Positions 24,340-39,413 of a stretch of DNA of 64,000 bases are shown piece by piece. This stretch comes from Onchidella celtica (lineage: Eukaryota; Mollusca; Gastropoda; Systellommatophora; Onchidiidae), in assembly GCA_963931925.1 (NCBI GenBank), contig OZ007570.1, forward strand, positions 63,376,132 to 63,440,131, read 5' to 3'. Within the stretch, counting starts at the first letter, position 1; the number at the start of each line of letters is the position of its first letter. Position numbers and translations under genes: made by a program. The notes below the pieces were generated by a model that did no database searches, was not told the DNA's origin, and saw nothing but the letters and a program-made list of their open reading frames with translations.

Positions 24340-27300
24340 AACATACTACACTGCTTCTTTCTCTCTCCCTGTCTCGCTCAATCTCTCTCTCTCTATCTCA
24401 GAGCAAATTGTAACGCAGCCTGTTAGGCGCAGTTCACAACAGTTCACAACTCACAACAGTTCACAACACACCTCAAATAATATTTGAATATTTATTAATA
24501 ACAATATATATTTAATAATGAATAATAAATTTTATTGTTGCTGGTGGGGGATGATATGGATAAATTTTAATCTATTAATTTCAATTTTGCCCGGGCAGCG
24601 GCCTGTACGGCCTACTCTTTACGATTTCCAACTGCCAAGGTATCTTTAACTATATATATTATGTTATATATATGTTATAACTATATATATGCCTATATAT
24701 ATGTTAAATCATTCACAAAGTTGCTCAAATGACCCTAAGGAAGTTTTAAAAAATGATGATGACCACCGACATCCTATCTTGACACCGTAGCAAGATTGGT
24801 CTGGTCACCAGCGGTTCACGCTGACAGTGAACGGGATGTCACGAAACAATTATTTCCCTCATCAGCCCATGAACTCCATATAAGTGTGGGGTTCCCTGGT
24901 TCCCTGAATGTTTACAATCTTTATGTATATTTGTAAACTTTTTATTTTCTTAATGATCTCATGACCATGCACTAATCCTCCAATCATGGGACAACTTACA
25001 GCAACCTTACGTCGAGATCATTCCAGTGGTTTCCATTGGCTGCACCTTTCCCGATCTATTGATCACCCAATTGATCTCAAACTGTGGACACCGAGATATA
25101 TATATATATATATATTTTGGCAGGAAGTGTTGTCGCCATGGAATCATGCATTCGTGAAAAATAGCACTGTTGATTTGGGGGGAGGTGGGAGTGGGGGATC
25201 AGTGACACAAAGCAAAGTCAAAACAAAACAAAGAAACAAAGAATACTTCTTCATCATTTCAATCTCCAAATCTGAAAAGGATCCTGCTGCAGCTCAAAAG
25301 GAAGGCAATTCCAAATCCGTGCTGCAGTATGAGCTGAGATAGAACTTGTTAAAATCAGGCGAGTTTTTGTTTGTTTTTAATGTGTAACCGAGCACACCTT
25401 GCATTGGAGATGGAAGAGCTTAAGCACAAGACAAAGCCTGATCAGCCCATCAAGGCACAACCATTATTTTTCAACATTTTCCCACAAGTTGTCGTCACCT
25501 TTGCATAGTCACGTGTATCATTGCATGGTCCCAGTTCCTTAGGCTAGAGAAGAGGAAGCTGGGAACTTGTGTAGAAGGGGCCGGGGGGGGGGGACATAAA
25601 CATAACCTGTGTGGGCTGCCATCAGTCCAGGCTTAACTTGGATAGGTCACAATAGAGTTAAATAACATTAGTTTAAAACCACACATGTCGTAGGTGTTCA
25701 TATATCATACTGTGAATAATAACCCAACCATGCGCGTCCAGCTATCACCGCAGAGACAATATCATAGCTTGCCGTGTACAGCTACAGGAACCTTCAGACC
25801 TGGCGACTTGGCCAGTAATTGGAGCCCACCAATATGATAATCTGGGCACACAACATGGTGAGCCCCAAGCCTGTTTGTTTACTTTACGCACAAAATGGTA
25901 ATTATCGTAGTCTATTAGCAAACTCTTGGTGGCAAATGCCTGGGACAACACACAGCCATGACAGCCTGTCACTAAGTCGGCCCGCCTCAGGCCAAGGGGC
26001 CTGTGACAGCTAAATAGGAATCAGCCACAACAGAATAGACCTTGTCTGGCCCTATCTTAACGCCTTAGCAGGGAGGCGTGCACAAGACAAAAAAACGGGT
26101 ATTATCACCGGCTTTCGGGGGCCGGTAGAGTCTGCGAGGGAAGCAGGGGGTCGCCCCCAGTGTGGGGCTGGCGAGGCGAAATGTGAAACAAGGTAAATAA
26201 GGTTTGAATTATGGTGCTGGGTGACTCCCCCTGGGCGAGTTGTCTTTCCTTGGCGTTTTCACACACAGTTCCGGTTCCAGTTGGTTGAACTGATGCCGTA
26301 GCCCAGCCTAGCACAAGAAAAACCGCGGGACGTCAAATATAAACATGCGAGTTTTATAGAACAAATTACAGAAACAAAACAAGCGTGAAGCTGGGAAGAT
26401 TGTTTGTAATGTTCACGGCGGATGACATCGGTTTCAAATAGAAATGAATTTTAAATAAGCCGAAGCACAGTTTGTGGCTGTGAAAAACGGTTTAGATTTC
26501 TGTCGCTAAGGTATTTATAGGACTGGTTCATAATGCTGCATTCTTGAGTCTTTCTATTACAGGATAATTCTTGTCGCTGCAGGATTATGATGAATCTCGG
26601 GTTGCAAATTTCGTCTTGAGCAGCCTCATTTATCATGGGGAGTTAGCAAGAAAGTTGTCATATGACTCTGATTATCTTTAGACGCGTTGATTTATCAATT
26701 GCACTGACTTCATGTCAGTTTCAAATTGCACAGTTTTGTGTGTGTGGTCTTTCATTGCAGTGTCTAGATGTAAAATAAGATAACTTTTGCGAGTAAATGG
26801 TCACAAGTTTGCAAGTTTTGCAGTCAAGGCAATGCCTAAAAAAAGGTAAACATACATTATTTCCTGAAGTTTGGGCCGTATATTGTCCAAGGATAGACTC
26901 AGTACATTAACGATAACACTGGCTCCGTATGATAAACAATTCAAACTTTTGTAAAGTCTCAATGAAATTAATTTTTACATTAAATGTACATTAAAATGAA
27001 ACTTTTCCTACAATAATTCAAATTAATTCAAATTTACATCAAGGTTGAAGTAGCAAGAGCTATAGTATAATAATAATAATGCTGAAAAAGTAGCTAGAAC
27101 TCCAGAAAACCCTAGATTTTCTTAAAAGGACCAATCTGCAGATCTAGATTGGTGAACGAATCAAAAAGTAATCACGGGGTGATGTAACGGCGTGTCCTGC
27201 CAATGAAACAAGCGGTTCCAGATTATTGGGAAAAGGAAAGTATGAAGAAAAGTAAATGTCTAGCTGTTTCTGCTGGGCAAACGTAACAGAAAGAATTGCT

Positions 27301-30300
27301 ATTTTGTTTTTATTTTTACACAGTTTATCTCACTTTTTAATACGTTGAGGCCACCTCAGATCCACAGCCTGGGCCGGCACTGCTCAGACCTCTGACCAAT
27401 GAGTATTGTACAAACACGGATAGAAATTCATATTCTTAGACTTTGCTCTGATAGGGATTCGAACCAAAGACGCCTCGCCGTTAAGAAGAATGAGTAACAG
27501 CGAGAAATACATTTCATGATATGACAGCTGTGTGCCTGTATTTAAATGGAGATGTAAAATTACGAGCCTGTAAATTCAAAAGGTTTGATGTACGTAAGCC
27601 GTGCCCTTTGTCGTTTAACTTTCCTTTCAGCGTTGAAGATACTTCAGAGTTTACAGGAATACAGAACACTGCCTGAAATCTGAGGTCTAAAACACTCGTG
27701 AACACGTGCGTGTAAGAGGATAATTGACCCGTGAAAACACACCGTGCGAATCACTCAGAACAATCATTTCAGTCCTGCTTCAATGAGACTTCATGCAATG
27801 CTTGTCATTTTCTTAAGGATTTCTATACGCAAAGAGTAACGACGGGAGAATAGAGGTGAAAATTGAAATGTTAGTGTTCATCTCCTGAACTTTTAAATAC
27901 CATGACGATCGATCTCCTAGCCGAAAAGAGCAGAGCTAATCCCGCAATTATAAGTAAAATCACAATGCCAGCAATGAAAGAGAATGAAGAATTCTGCTAA
28001 TTAAAACAACAACAACAAAAAAGCTTAATGTCGTACAAGAGAGTTTTTTTTTCTTCTTCTTCATTTTATGCCTCTGAATGAATCCCTAATGTTTAAATCA
28101 CTGGGTTCTAATCAGCTGTTGAATATAATCTGATTGTAATTAAGCTACAAGAAAACAAAATACTGAATTAATACCAACCAGTTTTTTATAAATAGAACTT
28201 GTCGTAGATATTTTGTCAGAGAAATCTGGCCTAAATAATAACTGTACAATCCCTTCATTCATTGTGGCTTTGTTTACCACAGGGGCAAGAAGGATTTATC
28301 ATTAGTTCAACTCCATCACATCGGATTAAGATTAACAAGCTGGTCCTTTGAAACACAGTAAAGGTTTTGCTACAAGAGCTGTTTCATCTACTTTGTACTT
28401 TATAAGTAAAACGCACTAATGCATTTTAAGTGATTATCGAGAAGGATGAAAACTGAACAGATGGAGAGGTCCAAAGTCCCTGTGAAAAGACCAATGTATC
28501 AGGAGCCTCTTCATCTGTGCTATGGTTTTATTTGTGCTAGCTTTATATTATATACCGCCACGTAAGAAACAGTTTGGAAGCCAAGAAAAGTGTGAAAAAA
28601 GTTAATACGATCATGACTATCACAATAATTATTCCATGACACTGTACTGGAAACTTCCTATTGATGCTGGTCAATCAAAACAACAACAACAACAACAAAA
28701 CAAAAAAAAACAACAAAAAAACATTAGTCCACTATTCCTGTATTTGTCTGACATAATATTATGGAATTAGACTAACCACTGAACCAGAGTGGCGCTTTCC
28801 AAAATATTGTCATAATTATTTATTGATCTGCAGTATTATTATCAGTGTCACCTTTGTCAGTGGTGGCAATAGCAAAAGTAGCCCCCCCCCCCAAAAAAAA
28901 AAGGAGAAAAAGACTCTTGTAGTCTGATCCCTAGTAACACTGACTTAAGACAATTGTATTGTTTGATTTTTATTGAATCTGGGCATAAAAGGAATATAAT
29001 GAACAGTGAAAATGAAATGAATAAATAAATGAGTAAATAAATATATATATTATTTTTTATTATATATATGTAAATAAATATATGAAATTAAAAAAATAAA
29101 TTTAAATAGATATATAAATAAATAAATATATAAAAAATTTCAATAAATAAATAAGTAACTGAGATATTGCATTAGACACACCAGTCCTCAGGATGCAATG
29201 AAACTCAGGCCTGTGTTTTATAAACTTAAAGTGTCTGTGGAAAATATTTCCTCTGTGAAATTGTTCGGAGTAAAGTGTCATGATACCATAATACAATGCA
29301 AATTTTTATCGCACTGAAAATCTAGAGATGACAGGATTTTTATTTTTGAGCTGAAAATGCAGGAAAAGTGATGAATTTTTAAGACCTGTGAAATTATGAC
29401 GCTGGTCTTCTTTATTTTGGCGAAATTGATCATACATTTTCGAAAGCTCAAAATAGCGCCGTACTTGACCTCTTCTCTGATGGCAAAAACTTCTAAAGCC
29501 ATTTCATTGAAATTTAAATTAGTAGCTTTGTTATAGCAGTGAATGTCTCTTGCCTTTTATAGAATATCCCTCAAAAACTGAAGCTGTTGCACCACTCAGC
29601 GATGTCAGGTTTTAATGGGTCTACTTATCAACAAGCTGAAACAGACAGTGGTAGAAAATTAAATAGTCAAGTCCTGTTTAGGATCGGAGCGACATGTTAA
29701 TTTGATGCCAGCAGAGAGCTGGAAGATCGTTAGCAATAATTATGTCTAAAATGTTGCCAGCTTTAGCAACGCCTTGTACAGCTAATCCAATTTCATTATA
29801 TGTTCGCTTTTCACTTTTGCTCACCATGAACGCAAAACCCAGCCTTACCAAAAAAAAAAGCCTACTTGAGTTTCGTGCAAAAAGGAAATACTTCAGCTTT
29901 AAAGTATTTTTTTTTTACCCTTATAGATTTAGTCTTGCCTGTATCTCATCAGTCAACACTTTACCCCTGCAGAGATAATTGCCATCAATTTTGGTATATC
30001 CTGAAATCACCTGGAAATGAGTGCTCGTTGAAAAGGTGACCTATTTACCTACACTACTGGTGGCTAATACCGTAGTCTGGGAGGCGCATTACTATTGGAT
30101 AACTGCAACAGCATTAAAAAAAACTACATTAGTATCAAAAACAAAACAAAAACAGAATGGCGGCTGTTTACCACGGTGTGGCGTCTCTAATGTCAATAGT
30201 TTAATTCAGCACTGAACAAAAGCTTTGATAATTGCATTTTCCCCACAGGAAGAGGATCAATTTAAGAAACTGACATTTTAATCATTCATGGCATAAAATC

Positions 30301-33060
30301 AACACAGAGAAAATAAGCAAAGCCATTATCTAAGCTGCCTTATGTAACAGGAAAGTCAAACCCAGGCTTGCTGCCTTTCAGATATTATGTGTTAAATTAC
30401 ATTCTCTGCTGAACTTTCGCAATGTCTTTGCTCATTATAATTTGGTCTTGTCTTGTTCCTGCAATTGCTCTTCTAACAGACAGATCTGTGTACAGAAAGG
30501 TCATGGTGAATAGAAGAAATTATTTTTTGTTAAGACTTTGAAAGACATAAAGTTTCACATCCTTTTAAAGAAACGATCAAACGTAAGCCGTACCTTCCAT
30601 CTTGCCTATCTGAAAACACAACAGTCTTAAAAAATGCTTCACATATAGACAATCTTGAAACTTTCACCCAAAATATCTGGAGAGAGCATTTTGGTAAGTA
30701 ATTTTAAAAAAAACAAATTTTGTGTTACCTGGATAAGATTAACAATTATAAAAGTTAAAAAAAACAAGGGCCTGTGGATACAATTAAAGAATAGTGAAAA
30801 TAGTGGAAATTTTTGCTCGTTTGTCTTGTCGCAGCATTGATGCCCTAAGTATTGCTGGAAACTTTACAGTCGTTTCAGTTGGCAGGGACGTTGATTTGAA
30901 CTGTTGTGCTTTTTTTCAGGCTGAGAAACAAGAAACGCGATGAGCTAAAGGAGGTTGTGGCTCACGTGCTACGAAAATCTGAGGTTTAATTTTCTTGTTG
31001 TTCTGTGTCTAAGGTGGCAATGCTCTGTCACTGACAGGCAGACCGTGCAAGCGAAACGCCAGCACTGCCGGCGGCATTTTGTCAGCGAAACGTTGATTCC
31101 CGTCGCGATGACAACTTGGAGTAGATCCGTCCCCGACTATTGCTAAACACGGCAAAATGATTAAAACCACTTGAACACAATTCACAGTGAAATTATGAAA
31201 CGGAGCGCCGTCTCTTTAATGTGTAGGCGGAGTTTCCAGTAGGCACACCGTATCATTAAGCTTGTTCGTTCTCCACACATGTGAGAATTTCTGTCTTCCA
31301 CGCCTTACCTGCTGTTGCCCACTTCTCTTGGGGGCAAACATTCCCTTTATCAAGCTTAGTCCAACTCTATTTCCCGGTATAAGGAATCTTTGTCACAGCT
31401 TTGGCAAATTTTCACTCTGAAATTGGGGTCGCTCATCCCTGCTGCGTTCACAAATAAGTGCCTCTTTTTAAGGCGACTTTCCACATCTCTCGTTGGTAAA
31501 CACTCGATTTTAAGCCCTGAAAGGAATGAAAGGGAGTATAAAATACCCTTTTGTTGCCAGGTGGCAATACACCAGCTAAACTTTCGGATCCCATGTACCC
31601 CCCTCCCCTGCCCTACCGTTTTTAATTTTTAATTTTATTTTTTGCCATCTTCATTTTTCTCCGAACCCATCTTTCAGCTCGCTGCTATCCTTTCTAGTTC
31701 CCTCCGTGGACGAGTGCCTACTTCACTTTTCAGGAAGTCTCATCATCCTAAAGTCATCTCCACCTCGACTCCTTTTCTCGTCACTTCATCGTCAATGAAA
31801 AAAATATGAGAATAATGATGTAGAAAAACGTAAAGACGAAAATTTACAGCATCCCCCGTCTCGGCGCGCCTTAAACCAAGGGGGCTTTTGACAAGAAGGT
31901 GTCTGTAGACAATGGGGTGAAGATCTCTTCAGAAAATGATGGCCTAGAGCGGCCACTTGTACCAGGGCGTCGACAAGGCCTGCCTGGTGGTGATATTATT
32001 TTGCTTGGCCTGACCCCAGCACTGTAATTCACGGCCACCTTTGTCTAGCGGCATATGGGGCGACACCTGGAAGGTGCGGTTTGCCTGATGCGTTTACTTA
32101 ACATTAATCCCTGGGGTGTCAAGGGTACAGATGGAAGGGCATTGTGGACCAAGAACTCGAGCTAAACCGGAGAATTGATTAAAAGCAGATTACAGATCGG
32201 GGCAGATTAATTTCGCTTGCTCTAAGCAGCGGCACGGCGGTTGAATTGAACCAGAAGAGGAACATTTTCAAATTTTTGCCCAGCTCTGAAAGACATTTCA
32301 CGCCTTTTTGTAAGTAAGACCGGATTTAGACCTAGATAGAACTGCTTTTTTTTTTTAATGCTCTCGAGTTTTCAACCCCAACCACCCTGTGGGTGAATGG
32401 AAGAAAAGAGACCTATATGATATAATAGGTCTATGATATACTGGCCCCCGGAGCAGATAGATCTGCTCAGTGCTTTTCTATAAAAGTGTACCCAAGACTG
32501 CTAGGATCAACATTTTAATGTAAACATTCGGGCCACTTCGTCAGGGAATGTAACTAATTTTTCTTTTCTCTACGAATGCTGAAGTATGGATCTATCCCTG
32601 TTTTGAAGAAGAAGGACAAAAAGCAACCCCAAAAAAAAAAATAAACTCATACTAGTAGGGCCACAAATCGGCTTGAAACACAGTTAAATACCCCATCCTC
32701 CTTTTCATAAACAACTACAACAAAAAATTCTTTTCTAATTTATTGCCAATTTAATTAATTTTTTTTTTTTGGCCACATTTCAACTGAAGATATATCGCTA
32801 GCATTTCTTCCTTGTTACCATTTCCTACTTCCTCCTTTTGTAGTAATTTTTTTCTTTTCGTCGTGAATAAAAGTCCCATCCGGGGGGGGGGGGGGGCTGT
32901 TATAATTACTTTTGGTGGGACATTTTCTGACCCGTGAGATTTGCAGCAGCCGGTATGTCCGGAATAATTCGTCTGCAAAGATGGCGACAGAATGACAGTA
33001 GGTCTGATATAGATCTAGCCCCTCTGATTTTATTTAATTATTTGTTTATTTTTTTAAATA
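24340..33060. other. Long gene-free intergenic stretch
   Basis: About 8.7 kb without a recognisable gene. It contains TA-rich patches (24650-24705, 25097-25115, 29037-29150), poly-A and CAA-rich patches, and several blocks of balanced, CpG-containing unique sequence (about 25490-26330, 30930-31340 and 31855-32250). A tRNA B-box-like word in minus orientation (GGTTCGAATCC, about 27451-27462) has no matching A-box at tRNA distance. Confidence 0.5.
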
Positions 33061-33470
33061 CTAGCTCATGTTCGAGGCTTTATCCGGGATATACCTGCTA
33101 ACCCATCGTTCTATCTCTCTCTCTCTCTCTCTTTTTGATCTAGAAAGCTTCCCATATTCTACAGTCTTACCATAGAGAGCACTACGCACTCATGTCCGGT
33201 AGTGTATTTGCGCGCAGGGCACTGAACGCGTAGTAATATCGTTTCCAGTGTAGTGGACTTATCACAATTTAAAACTTTTCATTTAAAAATACCTGAAATT
33301 TGAATCAACACAATTGGTCGATACAAAAGCGATTGGATCGACTGGATTAGTTGACACTTTATAAAATTACTTCTAAGAGTTTTGAAACTGTCATTTGGGT
33401 TGTAGCGTCGAGCCAAAAAAAAAGGGGGTGGGGGGAGCAAAATTGCACCTCCGTAAAAAATACTTCCGGC
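33061..33470 (+). repeat. ~430-bp dispersed repeat, copy B
   Basis: Same family as 3189-3620: TTTATCCGGGATA, a CT run, TCTAGAAAGCTTCCCAT, GCACTACGCACTCAT, GATACAAAAGCGATTGG and GGATTAGTTGACACT occur in the same order. This copy lacks the block with GGGAGCCAAAACAAAGATC present in copies A and C, so it has an internal deletion of about 40-50 bp. Confidence 0.85.
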
Positions 33471-33750
33471 ACTTTTTTTTTTTTTCATAATAGATTTTCA
33501 TGCTTGAGGTTACGGGCAGGGTTAGAGTAAAGTTCTCTATGAAAGAACAATGTTCTATAGTTTTTCCTAGGCCCAGCATGAGGTTTTTTTTTGTTGTTTT
33601 TTTTCCAGTGCACTGGCACTCTCGTGTATGTAGATAACTTGACCTACACAATTAATTGTTCCAGATTTTTAAAACAAAATTATATTAAAGATTTTGGAGA
33701 ATAAAACAAAACGATGTTAAGAAGACCGTGAAGACTGAGAATTGATACCA

Positions 33751-33780
33751 CTACTACTACCACTACTACTACTACTACTA

Positions 33781-33854
<74 letters not shown>

Positions 33855-33885
33855 GCTACTACTACTACTGCTACTACTACTACTG

Positions 33886-33920
<35 letters not shown>

Positions 33921-33951
33921 GCTACTACTACTACTACTACTACTACTACTG

Positions 33952-33983
<32 letters not shown>

Positions 33984-33999
33984 GCTACTACTACTACTG

Positions 34000-34067
<68 letters not shown>

Positions 34068-34071
34068 GCTG

Positions 34072-34106
<35 letters not shown>

Positions 34107-34137
34107 GCTGCTACTACTACTACTACTACTGCTGCTG

Positions 34138-34205
<68 letters not shown>

Positions 34206-34224
34206 ACTACTACTACTACTACTA

Positions 34225-34259
<35 letters not shown>
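33751..34259. repeat. ~500-bp (CTA)n/(CTG)n trinucleotide array
   Basis: Mostly CTA units with scattered single CTG units that become doublets and triplets downstream, then a pure run of 18 CTG at 34150-34203, then CTA again with one phase slip near 34226. The poly-Leu frame that spans it is an artefact. On the minus strand the pure block reads (CAG)18. Confidence 0.97.
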
Positions 34260-34489
34260 ATAATAATAATAATGATAATAATAATAATTTATGGTCGCCA
34301 CTGTTATCAATTTATAATATCGTGAAAATAGACAGTCCGAACCGCAAAATTGATATCATTATTATTATTATCATTATCGTAATTGTTATCATTATTATTG
34401 TTACAGTGACTGTTATTACTGTTATCATTATTATTATTATTGTCATTATTGATATTATATTATTACTATTATTGTTATTGTTATAACCC
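34258..34489. repeat. (TAA)n and imperfect ATT-rich repeats
   Basis: (TAA)n at 34258-34289, then imperfect ATT/ATC repeats at about 34353-34485. Tail-like sequence adjoining the CTA/CTG array, without a recognisable element body. Confidence 0.8.
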
Positions 34490-37400
34490 AAACCCTTCGC
34501 AGAATATAATGAAAATATAACAGTAAAAAAAAAAAAAGCCACCATTAATGTCCCCCCAAAAATAACAAACAAACAAACAAACAAACACACACACATACAA
34601 ACACACATACAAACACACATACACAGCTGCTCGGTCGACACAAAAAATCAGAGAAGACATGCAAATGGTAAAGATTAATTTTTATTCAAAAGTTAATTTG
34701 AAAACATTCGTGCTCGTAATCATAGTCATAATAGCTGGGTCACGATCAAGATCATAATCTCAACGGAATGAAAAAATCACAGACAATCGCTGAATGGAAA
34801 CTTCACGTGCTCACTCTAAACAAAATCAACACTGACATACACGCACACATGTTCATGCACGCTCAAACAGACACATAACCATTGCAGTATTAATTTCTAC
34901 AGTATATACATTCAATTCTCTCTATCACCAAAATGATACATTCTCATTACAATTTTCGGTTTATGGACATTGACACGAAATATGAAAATGAAATTTTTTT
35001 TTTAAAAAAAAAGGAAAGAAAAACGTGGAGAGAAAAAAAATGATGATACAACCATCAACATCTGTTTTGATATCGCATCATCCGAGACAGACGCCGAGTG
35101 CGATAACATGTTGATGCACAGTGATATTTGACTAATGCCAAGTTTATGTCATTCTCACTCGTTCAGGAACGTGTAATTACTGTCCATTAAAAGCACATAA
35201 TTACACACTCAGATCTGAGATTCATTTTGTGTTAATGAAGGCTTACTCATATACAGGCTTAATGATACTCTCAAACATCTCTTGTGACCAGCGCCTCAAC
35301 GTCTTTATAAAATGTATATACATTCAGGAATCTGTTTAATTCCCCCACTCTCTCTAAAATCTGTACTCACATAATTCACTCTGAACTGAAACAGTATACA
35401 TGCAACATGAAGGGTTTAATCGTTTTGAGCATACCATGTGTCGTTACTTTCATTAGCCATATTGTTTTTTAAAATTAATAAATATTCTTCATTTGCTCTG
35501 TGCGAGAGTCACGTAACGTGGCATAATACCGTAGTGCCAAACGCTGCATTTTGCTACATGTCTTAACTGTCGCACCTATAAACGCCTTTCATTCATACTT
35601 ATAATCATTAAAACCAGCGGTTCTCAGTGTGTGGGGCGTGGCCCACTATTTTGGTCGCATGTCTGTGGTCAGTTAGTGTAGGTCGCTGAAAAGCCCTATT
35701 TTATTATTCTTTTAAGGTGAATTGTATTAGTTATTTCTTTTGTTATTTTTTTTATTTGCTTATGTATTTATTTATTTATTAACTAGCTTTTTTCATTATA
35801 CATTCATCTATTTATTTTTGACGATTTAAGGAAACTGATTAATGGTGTCCTAAACGCTTTGAACACTATACTATTTCAATTCTGGGTGGTCCTAATTACT
35901 TGTAACAACAGAGTAGTGTTAAGGCTATAACATTATGGATGGACTGGATGGCGGCTGACATGCTAGTGCTATTAGATGAGTCGGGGAAAAACATTTGCAA
36001 AAAAAAAACAACAGCACACAATTTAGATTAGATCTATAATTCCTTTGTTCTTGCGTTTCTTAAAGTTACTCGTTGGGAAAGTGCGTATTGTTTAAATAAG
36101 AATGATTTTCTATGTACCCTAAGCCAGATCTTGTTTATGAAGATATTTTCAACCCAAGATTAATATTCTCAAGTTGGCTGTTGTAAAAATCTATTTACAA
36201 AGCTGAATGGACAAGACCCACTGAGTTGTGTTTACTGTTCTGATTTGCCTGACAGTGTCAAATAACCTACTTGCGTCCCCTAACAACAGTTTTTCTGTAA
36301 TAGTGTTCATTTCCTTATTTCGGTCCGTTTCCTTCACTATGAATATTTTACAATTAACTTTGCAAAATTATTCCTTATGTGGGCCTATAGCAAGCAACGA
36401 AATAACGCAAAATGAAGATCGATTATTTCGAAGTTGGTGTGTGGTCGATAATCATGTAATTTGCCCACCTCATCATCATTAAAATTTATTTGGGTATCGA
36501 AATTATCAACGCGAATGCTCTACGTCGATCACTGATTAAAGTCTTTACAACTGTGATAACATGTCATAGCTCGACCTCATCTACTTCACACAACTCGGGC
36601 CTGACGGTAGGAAATGAAATGAAAATAACCCCCCTCTTCAGGTCTACAGCAATTTAGCTAAAAAAAACCTACACAAAAGCAAATCCTTTTTCTTCAATAT
36701 TTTGTCTTGCGAAAGCGGTGTCTATTCACACTGCACAAAATGTCTGCCTGACGCATTGCACCTGCACAAACAGTAGACAGACAGTTCAGACTGCTCAGAT
36801 TGTTACAGACAGATTGTCATACCCACTAGGTCTGATTTTCTCCCCGTGTCTGACTTGTACAAAAGGTCTATTGTGATCTAAACAAGAGGAGATGATCCTG
36901 CCATGTTTTATCTTCATCACCCGAGGCAAGCTCTTCATAGCTCCAAATAAAACTAAACAAAAATACAAATAATGATAATAATAATGGAAGAAGGTTAAAA
37001 AAGAGCCAAAAATGTTTTCTTTAAAATAATTTATAGATAGAATTTTTTTTTCAAAAAAGAGGAAGGGTGGAGAGGGAAGCTTTTCTTCATGATTGCATCA
37101 CATGGAGGGCTGCGTGGTAAACTGTCGTAACTTGGTTTTTAAAAAGTTTTCAGGAGATGCAAAACAAACTGAATAACTTTCTTTAACCGATTTAATAGTA
37201 ACAGTCTCTTTTTTTTAAAACAAAAACATTATTGTACCCTCGATTCTCAGAATTTGACCCTCAACTTACAATACAACCTGCGGACTGCCGAGCGTTACGT
37301 ACATGCCAAAATGATATCCAACTTTAGGAAAAAGTCGAGTTACGATGGTTTACCATGCATCCCTCATGTAATGATGAAGTCTGGCCAGGCATTTAACTAA

Positions 37401-39413
37401 TATTTTACATATTTTCTAAATGGGATGATATTCTACACTGCTGAGGGGATCGTGACCTTAGGGAGGTCACAGTGCGAATTTTTGTAGGTAAGAACTTAAG
37501 TTTTTGTTGTTATGTTTTTAGTAAAGAGCGGCAGATTTATTAAAAGGGACACAGAAATTATGTAACAGAATCCTTTTTAAAGAAATTGTAAAAAATGGTT
37601 GTCAGCAGACAGTAGTAACCTGATACAGGATTAATAAATAAATAAATATATAAATGAGTGGTAAAGTTCTAAGAAAATGGTTAGTTATAGAACAGCTTCA
37701 TCAGCATAAAGATTATAAAGATGACTGAAAACTGATAAATGACAGGTAGTGTAATGCAGGAGTGACTCTTCGTTACTTTTCGCTATTGGTATGGGCTATG
37801 GCAGAGTTCACTCAACGTTAGATCTCCAAGTCTAACAACATACCACAATTGACCTTTGTTCAATAACATGTTTGCTTCTAGTTTCATGGGTTATCAACTG
37901 GTTTCCCAAATGAGTACTCTGTCACTTGCCCGATCTCTTCATTAGTCTTAATAATGTACGGTGAATGAATCGTTCTTTGTAATGAAGTATGATCATATTT
38001 AAAGACTTCAGTATAAGACTGACATTGTAATCAAGATCTGTTTTCATTACGGCCTCTTTGCAAAGTCTTTCATTCACACAAGTTTCGTCATACGTGCATA
38101 CACATTAAAGCAACTTGAGTGAGCACCATGCTGAAAATTTAGATCACTTTCTTCACATAATCATTACATCAGCATACATACACTCTCTATCCATCTTCCC
38201 TCTCCTTCTCCATTCACTCAACACTTCCCTGAAAATTTCATTCAAAGTGAATCTGCAGTTACCAGATATACAAGCCAGTCCAATCAGGTGTACTGAAACT
38301 TCCACAAGACTCAATGACACCACATTTTGGCAGGGAAAATCAGCATGATATACAGTGTCGTGAAGTTATTTAATGCTGTCACAGAGCAACTGGTATCTTT
38401 ACATTATTTGGTACCTTGCAGGAAATACTAGATTCCCGGGAATAAGGGAAAGTTCTTTACATCAAAATCGTGCTGTAAACAAACAGGCCAAGCACTTTGA
38501 ATTGCCCGGCTTACACATTCTTGGTGTTACAAACTCTACTGGAATAAAGTCTAATTACAAAACATGAAAAGGTTCATCAATCTTTACCACAGAAAATGAT
38601 CAAAAGTTCAAAAATGGCAAAATTACAGATAAAAAAGATTCAAACTCCGGAAAAAGTAAAAATTTGAGAAAAACAAATAATTAAACACTTCATTTTTAAA
38701 GAAAAAAGTTAAAAGAGCACGTTTAATTGGGTAAATCATGAAAATGTTGAAGTTGGCGTAAGCAGGATAAAACTTTGCATGGCGAAAACAACTCGCCCAA
38801 ACTGATCATTATGAGACATTCTCGTGTGACATGCCAAAATCATGTCATAGCGCTGATTTCGTGAGATGGACTCCTCACAAATACACTTTCAAGCTAACAC
38901 AGTGGTGACAAGTAAATGAAATAAAAATCAACAACGTAAATAACAATAACAACGTCATCACGTCAAAGATTGTGAAGCACATAATACAGAGAGGTCCATC
39001 TTGGTTTTTGTTTTGTTTGTCGTGGTGCGTCAGCTGTGATTTGCCAATCCATCCACCTTGCATTTAAACGTACTATTTACAAAAGGGTCATATGGCAAAT
39101 AGCACCTGATTGGCCAATACTGCACAGCGCCATCTTGAGGTATGTCACGCGTCACTTGATCACTATGCTAAAACGTTCTCCCGCATGGCAAGTTTTGTCC
39201 TTCATTTCATGTCTGCCTTTTCAGAGTATGACTGGTTGTTGAAATGTCTAGCATCATTCGGTTAGTGTCGTTCAATATGACTTGAAAGCCATCGATCCGA
39301 GTATTTGTGTATGAAGAACTTCATATCCAGAGCCGGACAGAGTTGAGATTTCCGCTCTTTGAAATCTCCACATCAGACACATCTCATCTTCCATGACGTG
39401 GCGTAACGTCAGG
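34490..39413. other. 3' flank or long 3' UTR of the tailless gene
   Basis: AT-rich, almost free of microsatellites, no coding frame. Some or all of it could be transcribed as 3' untranslated region of the minus-strand receptor gene. A minus-strand AATAAA at 34688-34683 is followed about 40 bases on by a T/GT-rich run, and another lies at 39419-39414. Which is used cannot be told from sequence. Confidence 0.4.

Noticed and set aside
27440-27490. tRNA gene candidate from a GGTTCGAATCC word (minus strand)
   Set aside because: No A-box or pairing acceptor stem at tRNA distance; at best a SINE scrap.
33742-34260. 172-codon poly-leucine frame
   Set aside because: Direct translation of the CTA/CTG array; no flanking coding sequence or splice context.
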